Assembly: GCF_026625645.1 (NCBI RefSeq)
Contig: NZ_CP113056.1
Coordinates: forward strand, 186,001 to 250,000
Source: Ancylobacter sp. SL191
Lineage (GTDB): Bacteria > Pseudomonadota > Alphaproteobacteria > Rhizobiales > Xanthobacteraceae
Direction of reading: 5' to 3'
Length of the DNA stretch: 64,000 nucleotides
The position numbers and the translations under genes are program-made. Below the pieces are notes generated by a model. The model was given only the letters and a program-made list of their open reading frames with translations. It made no database searches and was not told the origin of the DNA. Of the stretch, positions 1-8,149 are shown piece by piece. Each line of letters opens with the position of its first letter. Positions within the stretch are counted from its first letter, which is position 1.

Positions 1-430
1 CGAGCCCGGCTTCCATCTTCATCACCGCGACGCCGCTCTCGGCATCCCCCGCCATGATGGCGCGCTGGATCGGCGCCGCGCCGCGCCAGCGCGGCAGCAG
101 CGAGGCGTGCAGGTTCAAGCAACCGAGCGCGGGTAGGTCGAGAATGTTCTGCGGCAGGATGCGGCCATAGGCGACGACCACGGCGACATCGGCCTCATGG
201 GCGGCGAAGGTCTCGGCCGCCTCGGGCGTGCGCAGGCTCGCGGGCGTCAGCACGGGCACGCCGAGCTTTTCGGCCGCGCGGTGGACCGGCGAGGGCACGA
301 GATCGAGCCCGCGCCGCCCGCCCGCCGCCGGCGCGCGCGTGTAGCAGGCGACGACCTCATGGCCGGTGCCGACAATTTCGGCGAGCGTCGACACCGCGAA
401 ATCGGGCGTGCCCATGAAGACGATGCGCAT
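1..430 (-). CDS. fmt: Methionyl-tRNA formyltransferase, N-terminal part (window edge)
   Basis: This gene encodes the enzyme that formylates Met-tRNAfMet with 10-formyltetrahydrofolate to make the initiator tRNA. The reverse strand reads [13 protein letters not shown] at the start, the typical nucleotide-fold N-terminus of Fmt. The formyl-THF binding motif [18 protein letters not shown] lies near residues 110-130. The C-terminal half and the stop lie outside the window. The ATG at 428-430 is used. It follows def by 38 bp on the same strand, the common def-fmt operon, in which PDF later removes the formyl group that Fmt adds. Confidence 0.95.
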   Translation of the reverse strand, partial: MRIVFMGTPDFAVSTLAEIVGTGHEVVACYTRAPAAGGRRGLDLVPSPVHRAAEKLGVPVLTPASLRTPEAAETFAAHEADVAVVVAYGRILPQNILDLPALGCLNLHASLLPRWRGAAPIQRAIMAGDAESGVAVMKMEAGL

Positions 431-468
431 GAGTGCCCCCGATGATGATGCGCGGACCGCGGACAGGC

Positions 469-1011
469 TCAGTCGCCGTCGCGTTCCTTCTGCTTGGCGA
501 GCTTGGTGAACTTGGTCAGCACCCGATCCCGCTTCAGCTTGGAGATGTGGTCGATGAACAGCACGCCGTTGAGATGGTCGATCTCGTGCTGCACGCAGGT
601 GGCGAGCAGGCCCTCGGCGTCGATCTCGCGCGTCTCGCCGTTGAGGTCCATGTAGCGGATCTTCACCCGCGCCGGGCGCTCGACATCAGCGTAATATTCC
701 GGGATCGACAGGCAACCTTCCTGATAGACCGACAGCTCCTCGGAGGCGCCGACAATCTCAGGATTGATCAGCGCGATCGGGTTCTTGGCGTCCTCGCTGT
801 CATCCTCGCGCTCGCGCCGGCCGACATCGACGGTGACGATGCGCTCGGGAATGCCGACCTGGATGGCGGCAAGGCCGATGCCCGGCGCGTCATACATGGT
901 CTCGAACATGTCCTCGACGATCGCGCGCACGCGCGCATCCACGCGCGTCACCGGATCGGAGATGAGCCGCAGGCGGGAATCGGGGAGAATGACCAAGGAG
1001 CGTATCGACAT
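469..1011 (-). CDS. def: Peptide deformylase
   Basis: This metalloenzyme removes the N-formyl group from nascent proteins. All three PDF motifs are present in the 180-residue product: GIGLAAIQ (residues 44-51), EGCLS with the metal-binding Cys100, and HEIDH (142-146) with two metal His and the catalytic Glu. The reading frame is open further upstream to 1080, but the start at [11 protein letters not shown] (ATG, 1009-1011) matches the usual N-terminus of the family and its usual length. It is the first gene of a def-fmt operon and is divergent from rmuC across about 110 bp. Confidence 0.95.
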   Translation of the reverse strand: MSIRSLVILPDSRLRLISDPVTRVDARVRAIVEDMFETMYDAPGIGLAAIQVGIPERIVTVDVGRREREDDSEDAKNPIALINPEIVGASEELSVYQEGCLSIPEYYADVERPARVKIRYMDLNGETREIDAEGLLATCVQHEIDHLNGVLFIDHISKLKRDRVLTKFTKLAKQKERDGD

Positions 1012-1121
1012 GGCGTCCAGATAAGGGCTGGCCGTTTTCCGGTCAACGGAGGCGGCGCGCGGATGGGGACGGATGTTCACTCTCCGTTCGCGCTTTGACG
1101 AGAATCTGCTAAAAGCGCGCG

Positions 1122-2318
1122 ATGGATCAGCTTCTCTTTGTTATCGGCACGCAGCCCGTGACCCTCGCCCATACGCTGATCGCCGGCGCGGCGCTCGGCT
1201 TCCTGCTGCTGCTCGCCGTTCTGCGGGCGGTCTCGCGCGCGGCACGGCACAGCGCCGAGGAGGCGGACGAGCAGGCCCGCCGGGCGGAAGACCTGGAGAC
1301 GCGGCTGATCGAGCTCGCACGCACGCAGGCCGAGACGGTCGGGCGCGTTCAGTCCATGGCCGAGGTGCTGGCGCAGCGCCAGGGCGAGCTCGCCCGCGCG
1401 GTCGCCGAGCGGCTGGACGCCTCCTCGCATCGGGTCGGCGAAAGCCTCGCGCGCTCGGCCGAGGCGACGCATGAGAACCTCGCCAAGCTCAATGAGCGCC
1501 TCGCCCTTGTCGATCAGGCGCGGGCGAGCCTGGGCGAGCTCTCCGGGCAGGTGATGAGCCTGCGCGAGACGCTGTCCAACAAGCAGGCGCGCGGCGCCTT
1601 TGGCGAGGGCCGGCTGCAGGCGATCATCGCCGACGGGCTGCCGCGCGACAGCTTCGCCTTCCAGCACACGCTGGGCAATGGACGGCGCGCCGACTGCGCG
1701 ATCTTCCTGCCCGGCGACAAGCGCCCGCTGCTGGTCGATTCCAAATTCCCGCTGGAGGCCGTCACCGCCTATCGCGAGGCGCCGACGGCGGAAGCGCGCA
1801 AGCAGGCCGAGACGCGGCTCAAGGCCGATGTCGGCAAGCATGTGAAGGACATCGCCGAGCGCTACCTCATCAGCGGCGAAACGCAGGACATCGCGATGAT
1901 GTTCGTGCCCTCGGAATCCGTTTATGGCGAGCTGCACGAGCATTTCGACGACGTCATCCAGCAGGCGTTCCGCGCCCGCGTGATCCTCGTCTCGCCCTCG
2001 CTGCTGATGCTCGCGGTGCAGGTGGTGCAGGCGATCTGCAAGGATGCGCGGATGCGCGAGCAGGCCGACCTCATCCGCGCCGAATGCGGCAAGCTGGTCG
2101 CCGATGTGATGCGGCTGCGCGACCGGGTGGGCAATCTGCAGAAGCATTTCGGCCAGGTGACCGACGACGTGTCGCAGGCACTGACCTCCGCCGACAAGAT
2201 CGCCAAGCGCGGCGCGCGCATCGAGCAGCTCGAATTCGACGGCGAGCCCATCCCCGCCGACACCCCGCCGCTCCCCATGGGCGAGGGCCTGCGCCAGATC
2301 CGCGGCGCGGCGGAGTAA
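1122..2318 (+). CDS. rmuC: DNA recombination protein RmuC
   Basis: The 398-residue product has the RmuC layout. There is one N-terminal membrane segment (about residues 14-36), then a long charged, Ala-rich coiled coil (about 45-150), then the RmuC nuclease-like domain containing [25 protein letters not shown] and [13 protein letters not shown]. In enteric bacteria RmuC limits inversion recombination at short repeats; its exact activity is inferred from fold similarity to nucleases. It stands alone, divergent from def, and is followed by a block of palindromic intergenic repeats. Confidence 0.92.
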   Translation: MDQLLFVIGTQPVTLAHTLIAGAALGFLLLLAVLRAVSRAARHSAEEADEQARRAEDLETRLIELARTQAETVGRVQSMAEVLAQRQGELARAVAERLDASSHRVGESLARSAEATHENLAKLNERLALVDQARASLGELSGQVMSLRETLSNKQARGAFGEGRLQAIIADGLPRDSFAFQHTLGNGRRADCAIFLPGDKRPLLVDSKFPLEAVTAYREAPTAEARKQAETRLKADVGKHVKDIAERYLISGETQDIAMMFVPSESVYGELHEHFDDVIQQAFRARVILVSPSLLMLAVQVVQAICKDARMREQADLIRAECGKLVADVMRLRDRVGNLQKHFGQVTDDVSQALTSADKIAKRGARIEQLEFDGEPIPADTPPLPMGEGLRQIRGAAE

Positions 2319-2335
2319 GCGCGGCCGCTTCCCCT

Positions 2336-2650
2336 CGCGTGATCCCGGCCCCTCCGGACTTGCCTTCGGCAAGCCCAAGGGCAGGCGCGGCCGAACAGAC
2401 CCATCAAGGCGTCATCCCGGCCGAAGCGCAGCGCAGAGCCGGGATCGTCGGATCGGTCGGGTGCCGGCGGACAACCGGGATGGTAGGCCGATCAAGACGC
2501 CCCCGCGATCCCAGATCGGCCATAGGCGGCGACCCTCCCCGTGCGCCGTCATGGCCGGGCTTGGCCCGGCCATCCACGCCTTCCCCTTCGCGCCCGGCCA
2601 AAGTCATGGATCCCCGGGCCAAGCCCGGGGATGACGGCGGGAGAGGTACG
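2336..2650. repeat. Intergenic palindromic repeat cluster
   Basis: The space between rmuC and the LysR gene holds several imperfect GC-rich palindromes. One runs from GTCATCCCGGCC to AGCCGGGATC (about 2411-2446). A second (2548-2580) and a third (2603-2638) share the core GGGC-TTGG/CAAG-CCC and begin with GTCAT or end with GATGAC. The same sequence types recur at 21.53-21.57, 60.23-60.63 and 61.15-61.43 kb. They look like a dispersed REP or BIME-type family. Reading frames through this stretch are not convincing genes. Confidence 0.7.
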
Positions 2651-2717
2651 CCGCCCCCCTCTTCCCTGTGAGTTTCCCCTGTGTCTGTAATCAGTCGAAT
2701 TCGTATCTGAAGCGGAA

Positions 2718-2745
2718 TCTGATAGTCTGATAGAAACGTTCTATC
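2718..2745. promoter_or_regulatory. ATAG-N7-CTAT operator-like site before LysR gene
   Basis: A perfect inverted repeat GATAGAA-ACG-TTCTATC lies at 2729-2745 and contains ATAG-N7-CTAT, the tetrad spacing used by OxyR and several other LysR-type regulators. It is preceded by a tandem 8-bp repeat TCTGATAG (2718-2725, 2726-2733), which supplies another ATAG half-site. The site ends 21 bp before the GTG of the regulator gene, so autoregulation is likely. Confidence 0.55.
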
Positions 2746-2766
2746 GTACCCGTCAGGAAGCGTTGC

Positions 2767-3666
2767 GTGATCGATCGGTTTGAACTTCTGCTGGCGCTCG
2801 CCAAGGAGCGCCATTTCGGGCGCGCCGCCGAAGCGTGCGGCGTCACCCAGCCGACCCTTTCCGCCGGCCTCAAGCAGCTCGAGGAACAGCTCGGCGTGCG
2901 CCTCGTCGAGCGCGGCTCGCGCTTCATCGGCTTCACGCCGGAGGGCGAGCGCGCGCTGCAATGGGCCCGCCGCGTCATCGGTGATGTGCGCGCCATGCGC
3001 CAGGAGATCGCCGGCATGCGCAAGGGCCTGTCCGGCCATCTGCGCATCGCCGCCATCCCGACCGCCATGCCCATGCTCTCCGAGCTCACGACGCCGTTCC
3101 ACGAGAAGCACGCCGATGTGCGCTTCACGCTGATGTCGGCGAGCTCGAACGAGGTGCTGCGGCTCATCGAGAACCTCGAAGCCGATGCCGGCATCACCTA
3201 TCTCGACAATGATCCCGTCGGCCGGCTGAAGACGGTCCCGCTCTACAAGGAAGGCTATCGCTTTCTCACCTCGGTCGATTCCCCGCTGGGCGACCGGGCG
3301 AGCGTGACCTGGGCGGAGATCGGCCAGGTGCCGCTCTGCCTGCTCACCCCCGACATGCAGAACCGCCGCATCGTCGACAAGCAGCTGGCGGAAGCCGGGC
3401 ATACCGTCACGCCGATGCTGGAGGCCAACTCCACCATTGCCCTGCTCTCGCATGTGCGCACCGGCAAATGGGCGAGCGTGGTCGCCAAGACGCTGGCGGA
3501 TGTGTTCGCCTTCCCGCCCAGCATCCGCTCCATTCCCATCGTCTCGCCGGAAGTCTCGCACCAGATGGGCCTCGTGGTGCTCGACCGCGAGCCGATGACG
3601 CCGATCGTCACCGCGCTGGTGGCGGAGGCCAAGGCGGTAGCCCCGGCGCTGACTGGCCGCATCTAA
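2767..3666 (+). CDS. LysR-type transcriptional regulator
   Basis: The 299-residue product is a full-length LysR regulator. The winged HTH spans about residues 15-40 ([19 protein letters not shown]), followed by a linker helix and a two-lobed periplasmic-binding-like effector domain from about residue 90. The start is GTG at 2767. It resembles, from memory, LysR proteins encoded beside NAD-dependent formate dehydrogenase (fds) operons, but no such genes are here. It lacks the spaced redox Cys pair of OxyR in the effector domain, so peroxide sensing is not indicated even though the upstream site has OxyR-like tetrads. The regulated genes are unknown. Confidence 0.85.
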   Translation: MIDRFELLLALAKERHFGRAAEACGVTQPTLSAGLKQLEEQLGVRLVERGSRFIGFTPEGERALQWARRVIGDVRAMRQEIAGMRKGLSGHLRIAAIPTAMPMLSELTTPFHEKHADVRFTLMSASSNEVLRLIENLEADAGITYLDNDPVGRLKTVPLYKEGYRFLTSVDSPLGDRASVTWAEIGQVPLCLLTPDMQNRRIVDKQLAEAGHTVTPMLEANSTIALLSHVRTGKWASVVAKTLADVFAFPPSIRSIPIVSPEVSHQMGLVVLDREPMTPIVTALVAEAKAVAPALTGRI

Positions 3667-3686
3667 GGCGCGACGCCGACCGGACG

Positions 3687-3711
3687 GGAACCCGGTGCCT
3701 CTCTCCAAGTT
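3687..3711 (+). promoter_or_regulatory. Near-match EcfG promoter upstream of DUF1328 gene
   Basis: GGAAC (3687-3691), 16 bp, then AGTT (3708-3711). This differs by one base from the EcfG consensus GGAAC-N16/17-CGTT. It lies about 70 bp upstream of the DUF1328 start. The neighbourhood of nepR-ecfG-phyR makes general-stress control plausible. Confidence 0.4.
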
Positions 3712-3782
3712 GTCAGGGCGACGCGGCATCGGCCGCAGCTTGCACGGCGGCGGCGACGCCGCCTCACATCTGGAGGCACACC

Positions 3783-3962
3783 ATGCTGGGTTGGGCTCTG
3801 ACCTTCCTCGTCGTCGCGCTGATCGCGGCGGTTCTCGGCTTCGGCGGCATTGCGGGCACGGCGATCGAGATCGCCAAGATCATCTTCTTTGTGGCGATCA
3901 TCCTGTTCCTGGTCTCCGCCGTGGTCGGCATGCTGCGCGGCCGATCGAGCCGGGCGCCCTGA
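3783..3962 (+). CDS. DUF1328 (YtjA-like) small membrane protein
   Basis: This 59-residue protein has two hydrophobic helices (about 4-25 and 30-50) with the family pattern [20 protein letters not shown]...GIA...[14 protein letters not shown] and a short basic tail. DUF1328 proteins are small inner-membrane proteins of unknown function that are often stress-induced. The ATG at 3783 is preceded by TGGAGG. It stands between a LysR gene and the NepR-EcfG pair and is followed by a strong hairpin terminator. An EcfG-like promoter lies upstream. Confidence 0.88.
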   Translation: MLGWALTFLVVALIAAVLGFGGIAGTAIEIAKIIFFVAIILFLVSAVVGMLRGRSSRAP

Positions 3963-3987
3963 TCGCCCCTCACGCCCCTGCAAGGTG

Positions 3988-4017
3988 AAACGCCCCCGGC
4001 CACAACCGGGGGCGTTT
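3988..4017. terminator. Bidirectional hairpin terminator
   Basis: A perfect 12-bp stem AAACGCCCCCGG / CCGGGGGCGTTT encloses a 6-base loop and is followed by TTTTCG on the plus strand. It has A-tracts on the other side, so it can stop transcription both from the DUF1328 gene (plus) and from sources reading the other way. Confidence 0.8.
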
Positions 4018-4152
4018 TCGCAGGTGCGCCCGCGCGCCGGAAACGCATACGTGAGCGCGGAACCGGGCCGGGCGCGAGGGCGCCGGGCACAGTTCCACGC
4101 TCCCGCGATGGCAGGCTGGTCAGGTATCGGTGACGGGGGAAAAAGGTCCGGC

Positions 4153-4707
4153 TCAGAGCCGGTCGCTGGCCGCGATGATGGCCTGGGTGGTCTTGTCGGG
4201 GCCGAAATCCCCGGCATCTTCGATCGCGAGCAATTCGCCCAGCCGCTTGCGCGCCCGGTTCACGCGGCTCTTGATGGTGCCGACCGCGCACTGGCAGATG
4301 TCGGCGGCTTCCTCATAGGAAAAGCCGGAGGCACCCACGAGAACGAGCGCCTCGCGCTGGTCCGGCGGCAGCTTGTCGAGCGCCGTGCGGAAATCCTCGA
4401 AGTCCAGATGCGTGTTCTGGTCGGGATTGGTCGTCAGCGTCGCGGCAAAGGCGCCGTCGGAATCAGGCACTTCACGCCGGCGCTTGCGGTATTCCGAACG
4501 GAACAGGTTGCGCAGGATGGTGAACAGCCACGCCGGCAGGTTGGTGCCGGTGCGGAAGCTGTTGATGTTGGCGAAGGCCCGCAGCAGCGTCTCCTGCACC
4601 AGATCGTCGGCGCGGTCGACATTGCCGCTCAGCGAGATCGCGAAAGCGCGCAGATTCGGAATGGCCGCGATGATTTCATCGCGCAGCACGGGATCGAACT
4701 GGCTCAC
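4153..4707 (-). CDS. ecfG: EcfG-family RNA polymerase sigma factor (general stress response)
   Basis: The 184-residue product has an ECF layout. Region sigma2 (about 10-75) contains DLVQETLLRAFANI and NLPAWLFTILRN; sigma4 (about 105-160) contains LPPDQREALVLVGASGFSYEEAAD and GTIKSRVNRARKRL. Together with the adjacent nepR and phyR it is the general stress sigma factor of Alphaproteobacteria, held by NepR until PhyR-P sequesters the anti-sigma factor. The start is GTG (4705-4707), overlapping the nepR stop in GTGA, so translation is probably coupled. Transcription comes from an EcfG-type promoter upstream of nepR, giving positive feedback. Confidence 0.95.
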   Translation of the reverse strand: MSQFDPVLRDEIIAAIPNLRAFAISLSGNVDRADDLVQETLLRAFANINSFRTGTNLPAWLFTILRNLFRSEYRKRRREVPDSDGAFAATLTTNPDQNTHLDFEDFRTALDKLPPDQREALVLVGASGFSYEEAADICQCAVGTIKSRVNRARKRLGELLAIEDAGDFGPDKTTQAIIAASDRL

Positions 4708-4964
4708 TTCTCGCCTCCGCCCTCACCGGACTTGGTAGCCTTGGCCGGCTCATCGAGCTGCGAAAGAAGGTCGAGGAAACGATCGGGCACGCCCTGGCGC
4801 ACCACGTCGTCATACATGGCGCGCAGATGCTGGCCGATCTTGGCCTGGATGTCGCTGCCGAGAGCGTTACCCGCGCCCCCCGCCATTGAGGTCTTGCCCA
4901 GCGCTTCCGCGCTGACCGCATGTCCCCCGGACTGCTCGTCATTCATCGTCTTTTTTCCCGACAT
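4704..4964 (-). CDS. nepR: NepR anti-sigma factor
   Basis: This small 86-residue protein has a conserved two-helix core, IGQHLRAMYDDVVRQGVPDR then FLDLLSQLDE (about residues 42-72), and disordered ends. The core clamps EcfG in unstressed cells and binds the sigma-like domain of phosphorylated PhyR under stress. ATG at 4962-4964 is used; an internal ATG at 4944-4946 is also possible. It overlaps ecfG by 4 bp and is divergent from phyR. Confidence 0.92.
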   Translation of the reverse strand: MSGKKTMNDEQSGGHAVSAEALGKTSMAGGAGNALGSDIQAKIGQHLRAMYDDVVRQGVPDRFLDLLSQLDEPAKATKSGEGGGEK

Positions 4965-5019
4965 TGAGCCACCAAAGCGAAAAAGGGGAGGACGGCTCCG
5001 TCGCTTGCTACCCCGGCAT

Positions 5020-5044
5020 AACGGCGGTCGGGCAAGGTGGTTCC
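5020..5044 (-). promoter_or_regulatory. EcfG-type promoter for nepR-ecfG
   Basis: On the minus strand GGAAC (5044-5040) is followed after 16 bp by CGTT (5023-5020), an exact match to the EcfG consensus. It lies about 56 bp upstream of the nepR ATG and implies autoregulation of the sigma factor. Confidence 0.8.
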
Positions 5045-5084
5045 AGAACCGATGCAGATTTAAATTTTATTCTTGCGGCAGTAT

Positions 5085-5109
5085 GGAACCATGCCCCTCA
5101 TATGGCGTT
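5085..5109 (+). promoter_or_regulatory. EcfG-type promoter for phyR
   Basis: GGAAC (5085-5089), 16 bp, CGTT (5106-5109), exact consensus, ending 38 bp before the phyR start. Together with the oppositely oriented site at 5020-5044 it forms a symmetrical divergent promoter pair. Confidence 0.82.
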
Positions 5110-5147
5110 AACCGTCGCTTGCCTTTTCGCACTTTGGGGAGACGCGT

Positions 5148-5951
5148 GTGAGCACCTCGCAACTTGTCGCGCAGCATTTGCCGTTCCTGCGCCGCTATGC
5201 CCGCGCGCTCAGCGGCAACCAGTCGGCGGGCGACGCCTATGTTACCGCACTCCTGGAAACGCTGATCGCCGACCCCTCGACGCTTGACCGTCAGGTCGAG
5301 CCGCGCGTCGCGCTCTACCGCCTGCTGACCCGTTTGTGGAACTCGGTCGCCATCAACGCCGAGATCGACCCGGCCTCGGCCGAAGTGCAGGGCGAGCGGC
5401 GCCTTGGACATATAACGCCGATGGTGCGGCAGGCGTTCCTCCTGGTGTCGCTGGAGGGCTTCAGCGAGGACGACGCCTCCTCCGTGCTGGACATCGGCGT
5501 GCCCACGCTGCGCAACCTCGTCGCGGATGCCGGCCGCGAGCTCGCCGCCGAGATCGCTACCGACGTATTGATCATCGAGGACGAGCCCTTCATCGCGCTG
5601 GACCTCGAAGGCCTGGTCGAGGGCCTCGGCCACCGCGTCAGCGGCATCGCCCGTACCCATTCGGAAGCCGTCAGCCTCGCCCGCCGCAAGGCGCCGGGCC
5701 TGATCCTCGCCGATATCCAGCTCGCCGACGGCTCCTCGGGGCTCGAGGCCGTGAACGAGCTGATCGAGGGCGTGGAAGTTCCGGTGATCTTCATCACCGC
5801 CTATCCCGAGCGCTTCCTCACCGGCGTGCGACCGGAACCGGCCTTCCTCATCGCCAAGCCGTTCCAGCCCTCCACCGTCGCCGCCGTGATCAGCCAGGCG
5901 CTGTTCTTCGAGCGCAAGGCCCGCCCACGGGAGCAGCGCGCCACCGCCTGA
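5148..5951 (+). CDS. phyR: PhyR, sigma-factor-mimic response regulator
   Basis: The 267-residue product has a degenerate EcfG-like domain (about 1-130, sigma2- and sigma4-like helices without DNA-binding competence) fused to a receiver domain. The phosphoacceptor is Asp189 (LADI), with an acidic pocket at Glu144-Asp145 and Lys237 (AKPF). When phosphorylated it binds NepR and frees EcfG. The start is GTG at 5148. It is divergent from nepR-ecfG and followed after 12 bp by a histidine kinase gene, a probable partner. Confidence 0.95.
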   Translation: MSTSQLVAQHLPFLRRYARALSGNQSAGDAYVTALLETLIADPSTLDRQVEPRVALYRLLTRLWNSVAINAEIDPASAEVQGERRLGHITPMVRQAFLLVSLEGFSEDDASSVLDIGVPTLRNLVADAGRELAAEIATDVLIIEDEPFIALDLEGLVEGLGHRVSGIARTHSEAVSLARRKAPGLILADIQLADGSSGLEAVNELIEGVEVPVIFITAYPERFLTGVRPEPAFLIAKPFQPSTVAAVISQALFFERKARPREQRATA

Positions 5952-5963
5952 CCCGGTTCATTC

Positions 5964-7283
5964 ATGTCGCTCGACCTGAGCCTTATCGACACCGCTTCGC
6001 GGTGGACGACGATCCTGTCGTGCGGCGCCATGTCCGCCGGCATCTTCTATCTGATGATCCTGCGCCGGGACTTGTCCGGGCGCATGAAGCTGCTTGGTTG
6101 CCTGCTCGGCGTGCTGCTGCTGCTGGTCGGCCTGCTCACTTTGGTGGTGACGTGGGACAGCCGTGTCATGCAGTGGATGCCGACGGCGGTGCGCACGGGT
6201 CTGGCGCTGGTAAATGCCATCGGCGCCATCGCCCTGTGGTCGAATCTGCGGGCGCTCGCCGACCTGCCGACCCCGGCACGGGTGGCGCAGGAGCAGCGCC
6301 GCCTGACGCTGGAGCTGGCCACCGTGCTGCAGCGCTATGAGATGGCGCTGCGCGGCTCCAATGTGGCGGTCTTCACCCAGGACCGGAACCTGCGCTACAC
6401 CTCGGTGAGCAAGCCGCTCTTCGGCCATCCCGTCGACATGGCCGTCGGCGCGACCGATGCGGATCTGCTCGGCGAGGCGCAGGCGCAGTCGATCTCGCTG
6501 CTGAAGCGCGAGGCGCTGGGCGCGACCGAGCCGCGCAAAGGCGAGGCCGAAGTCGACGAGGACGGCGCCAAGCGCTGGTATGATGTCCATGTCGAGCCGC
6601 TGCGCGACCTCTCCGGCGTCACCGTCGGCCTCACCGGCGCGGTGGTGGATGTCACCGACCGCAAGGAGAACGAGCAGCATCTGCGCCTGCTCATGCGCGA
6701 GCTGACGCACCGCTCGAAGAACCTGCTCGCCGTTATCCAGGCCATGGCCCGGCAAACTGCCCGCCATGCCGGCTCGATCGACGATTTCGTCGAGATCTTC
6801 AGCGCCCGCCTGCAGGCGCTCGCCCGCTCGCATGACCTGCTGGTGCAGGAGGGCTGGCACGGCGCCTCGCTCACCGACATGGTGCGCTCGCAGCTCGGCC
6901 ATCACATCGACCGCGAGAACAGCCAGGTCTCGGTCGAGGGGCCGGATATCTTCCTCAAGCCCGAGGCGGCGCAGAATATCGGCCTCGCCTTGCACGAGCT
7001 CTCCACCAACGCGGCGAAATATGGCGCGCTGTCGGTGCCGACCGGCCATGTCTCGATTCTTTGGGCGCGACGCCCGGTCGAGGCCGGGGGCGGGTTCGAG
7101 CTGTCCTGGACGGAGAGCGGCGGGCCACCGGTGGAGCCGCCGCGCGGGCGCGGCTTCGGCTCGCTGGTCATCGAGCGCAACCTCGCGCGCGCGCTCGATG
7201 GCACGGTGGAGCTGGACTTCGCGACCACCGGCCTGTCCTGCCACGTCACGGTCCCCGAGCCGCACGTCACCTCCACTCGCTGA
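5964..7283 (+). CDS. HWE/HisKA_2-type sensor histidine kinase
   Basis: The 439-residue product has three N-terminal membrane helices (about 17-32, 42-63, 76-92), a PAS-like domain (about 120-235) and an HWE-family kinase core. The phosphoacceptor is His249 in MRELTHRSKNLLAVIQAMAR, the ATP-binding N box is HELSTNAAKYGALS, and the G box is GRGFGSLVIERNLA. Kinases of this family phosphorylate PhyR in other Alphaproteobacteria. Its position 12 bp downstream of phyR makes it the likely input kinase here; the signal is unknown. The PAS domain suggests sensing of a small molecule, redox state or light, but no diagnostic residue was identified. Confidence 0.9.
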   Translation: MSLDLSLIDTASRWTTILSCGAMSAGIFYLMILRRDLSGRMKLLGCLLGVLLLLVGLLTLVVTWDSRVMQWMPTAVRTGLALVNAIGAIALWSNLRALADLPTPARVAQEQRRLTLELATVLQRYEMALRGSNVAVFTQDRNLRYTSVSKPLFGHPVDMAVGATDADLLGEAQAQSISLLKREALGATEPRKGEAEVDEDGAKRWYDVHVEPLRDLSGVTVGLTGAVVDVTDRKENEQHLRLLMRELTHRSKNLLAVIQAMARQTARHAGSIDDFVEIFSARLQALARSHDLLVQEGWHGASLTDMVRSQLGHHIDRENSQVSVEGPDIFLKPEAAQNIGLALHELSTNAAKYGALSVPTGHVSILWARRPVEAGGGFELSWTESGGPPVEPPRGRGFGSLVIERNLARALDGTVELDFATTGLSCHVTVPEPHVTSTR

Positions 7284-7382
7284 TCTCGCGCTAGGCCGCG
7301 CCCCCGCCGGGGCCCCCACGACCAGGCACCGTGGGTTCGCGATCACACATCGTTGACGCCTGACCTCATTGACCTACCGCCG

Positions 7383-7408
7383 GGAACCCGGCGCGTTTCA
7401 CGCGCGTT
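7383..7408 (+). promoter_or_regulatory. EcfG-type promoter upstream of exported protein gene
   Basis: GGAAC (7383-7387), 17 bp, CGTT (7405-7408). It lies 155 bp upstream of the gene at 7563, implying a 5' leader of about 145 bases in which I recognise no other gene. Confidence 0.6.
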
Positions 7409-7562
7409 AACCATGCGATGGCGGGGAAACGGCGCGATGAGGCCAGCTCCCTCCGAGTTTTCAACGATCACCGCTCGCGGACGACGATCCGGCGGGGCCC
7501 CTGGCCGCGCATGGTGAGGCCGTTCATGGCCGCCGTTCCGGGCATCCGGGTGGAGAAGCACA

Positions 7563-8042
7563 ATGAACGCCTTTGTCCGTGCCGCCGGAAAATCCCCCTC
7601 CTGTCTCGTCGGCGCCGTCTGCGGCTTCGCGCTGGCGATTCCGCTGGCCGCGGTGGCGCTCGGCGCCAGCACCGCGCCGCATGCGGTGAACGCCGCGACG
7701 GCACATGCCGCGACACTCCAGGGCCCGCGCGAACTGCCGACGCAGGCACAAATGGTCAACCGCTCCATAAAGGGCGCGCGGCTCGATCTGCGCCTCCCGC
7801 CGGCGCCGGTCGGCAGCTCCATGATGGCGAAGAACGTGCTGCCGGGCGCGCCCGCCCTCTCTCCCGTCGGCGCCAATGGCGCTGCGACGGCGCAGAACGC
7901 GCCTGAGCTTCAACCCGCCCGCGCCGCGCGCACGCCGAAAGGCTGCGTCTCCGCCCTCGGCCCCACCCGCTCAAGCCTCGCTACCGAAGACCTGACCATC
8001 TGCGTCGCATCGGCCGAGATGGTTGGTAATATTATCTTCTGA
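7563..8042 (+). CDS. Exported hypothetical protein, probable stress protein
   Basis: The 159-residue protein starts with a signal sequence (hydrophobic about 13-35, Ala-rich cleavage region near residues 35-48). A low-complexity Pro/Ala-rich middle follows, then a short C-terminal block with two Cys (KGCVSALG...TICVASAEMV). The ATG at 7563 is preceded by GGAGAAG. I do not recognise the family. Its place between the phyR-kinase pair and another EcfG-driven gene, with its own GGAAC-N17-CGTT site, suggests an envelope protein of the general stress regulon. Confidence 0.7.
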   Translation: MNAFVRAAGKSPSCLVGAVCGFALAIPLAAVALGASTAPHAVNAATAHAATLQGPRELPTQAQMVNRSIKGARLDLRLPPAPVGSSMMAKNVLPGAPALSPVGANGAATAQNAPELQPARAARTPKGCVSALGPTRSSLATEDLTICVASAEMVGNIIF

Positions 8043-8062
8043 TTTTGCGCAATAGTCGGGAC

Positions 8063-8087
8063 GGAACAAAAGTAACTCGCCTACGTT
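8063..8087 (+). promoter_or_regulatory. EcfG-type promoter upstream of PRC-barrel gene
   Basis: GGAAC (8063-8067), 16 bp, CGTT (8084-8087), exact consensus. It ends 62 bp upstream of the ATG of the PRC-barrel protein gene. Confidence 0.75.
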
Positions 8088-8149
8088 TACTTTACAAGCA
8101 GCCGAAATGGCCGCGCCATCCTCGACATATTACGTACAGGAGAAAGACG

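Noticed and set aside
2767..3666. Naming the LysR protein OxyR because of the upstream ATAG-N7-CTAT site
   Set aside because: The effector domain lacks the two redox cysteines of OxyR, and no catalase or peroxidase gene is adjacent.
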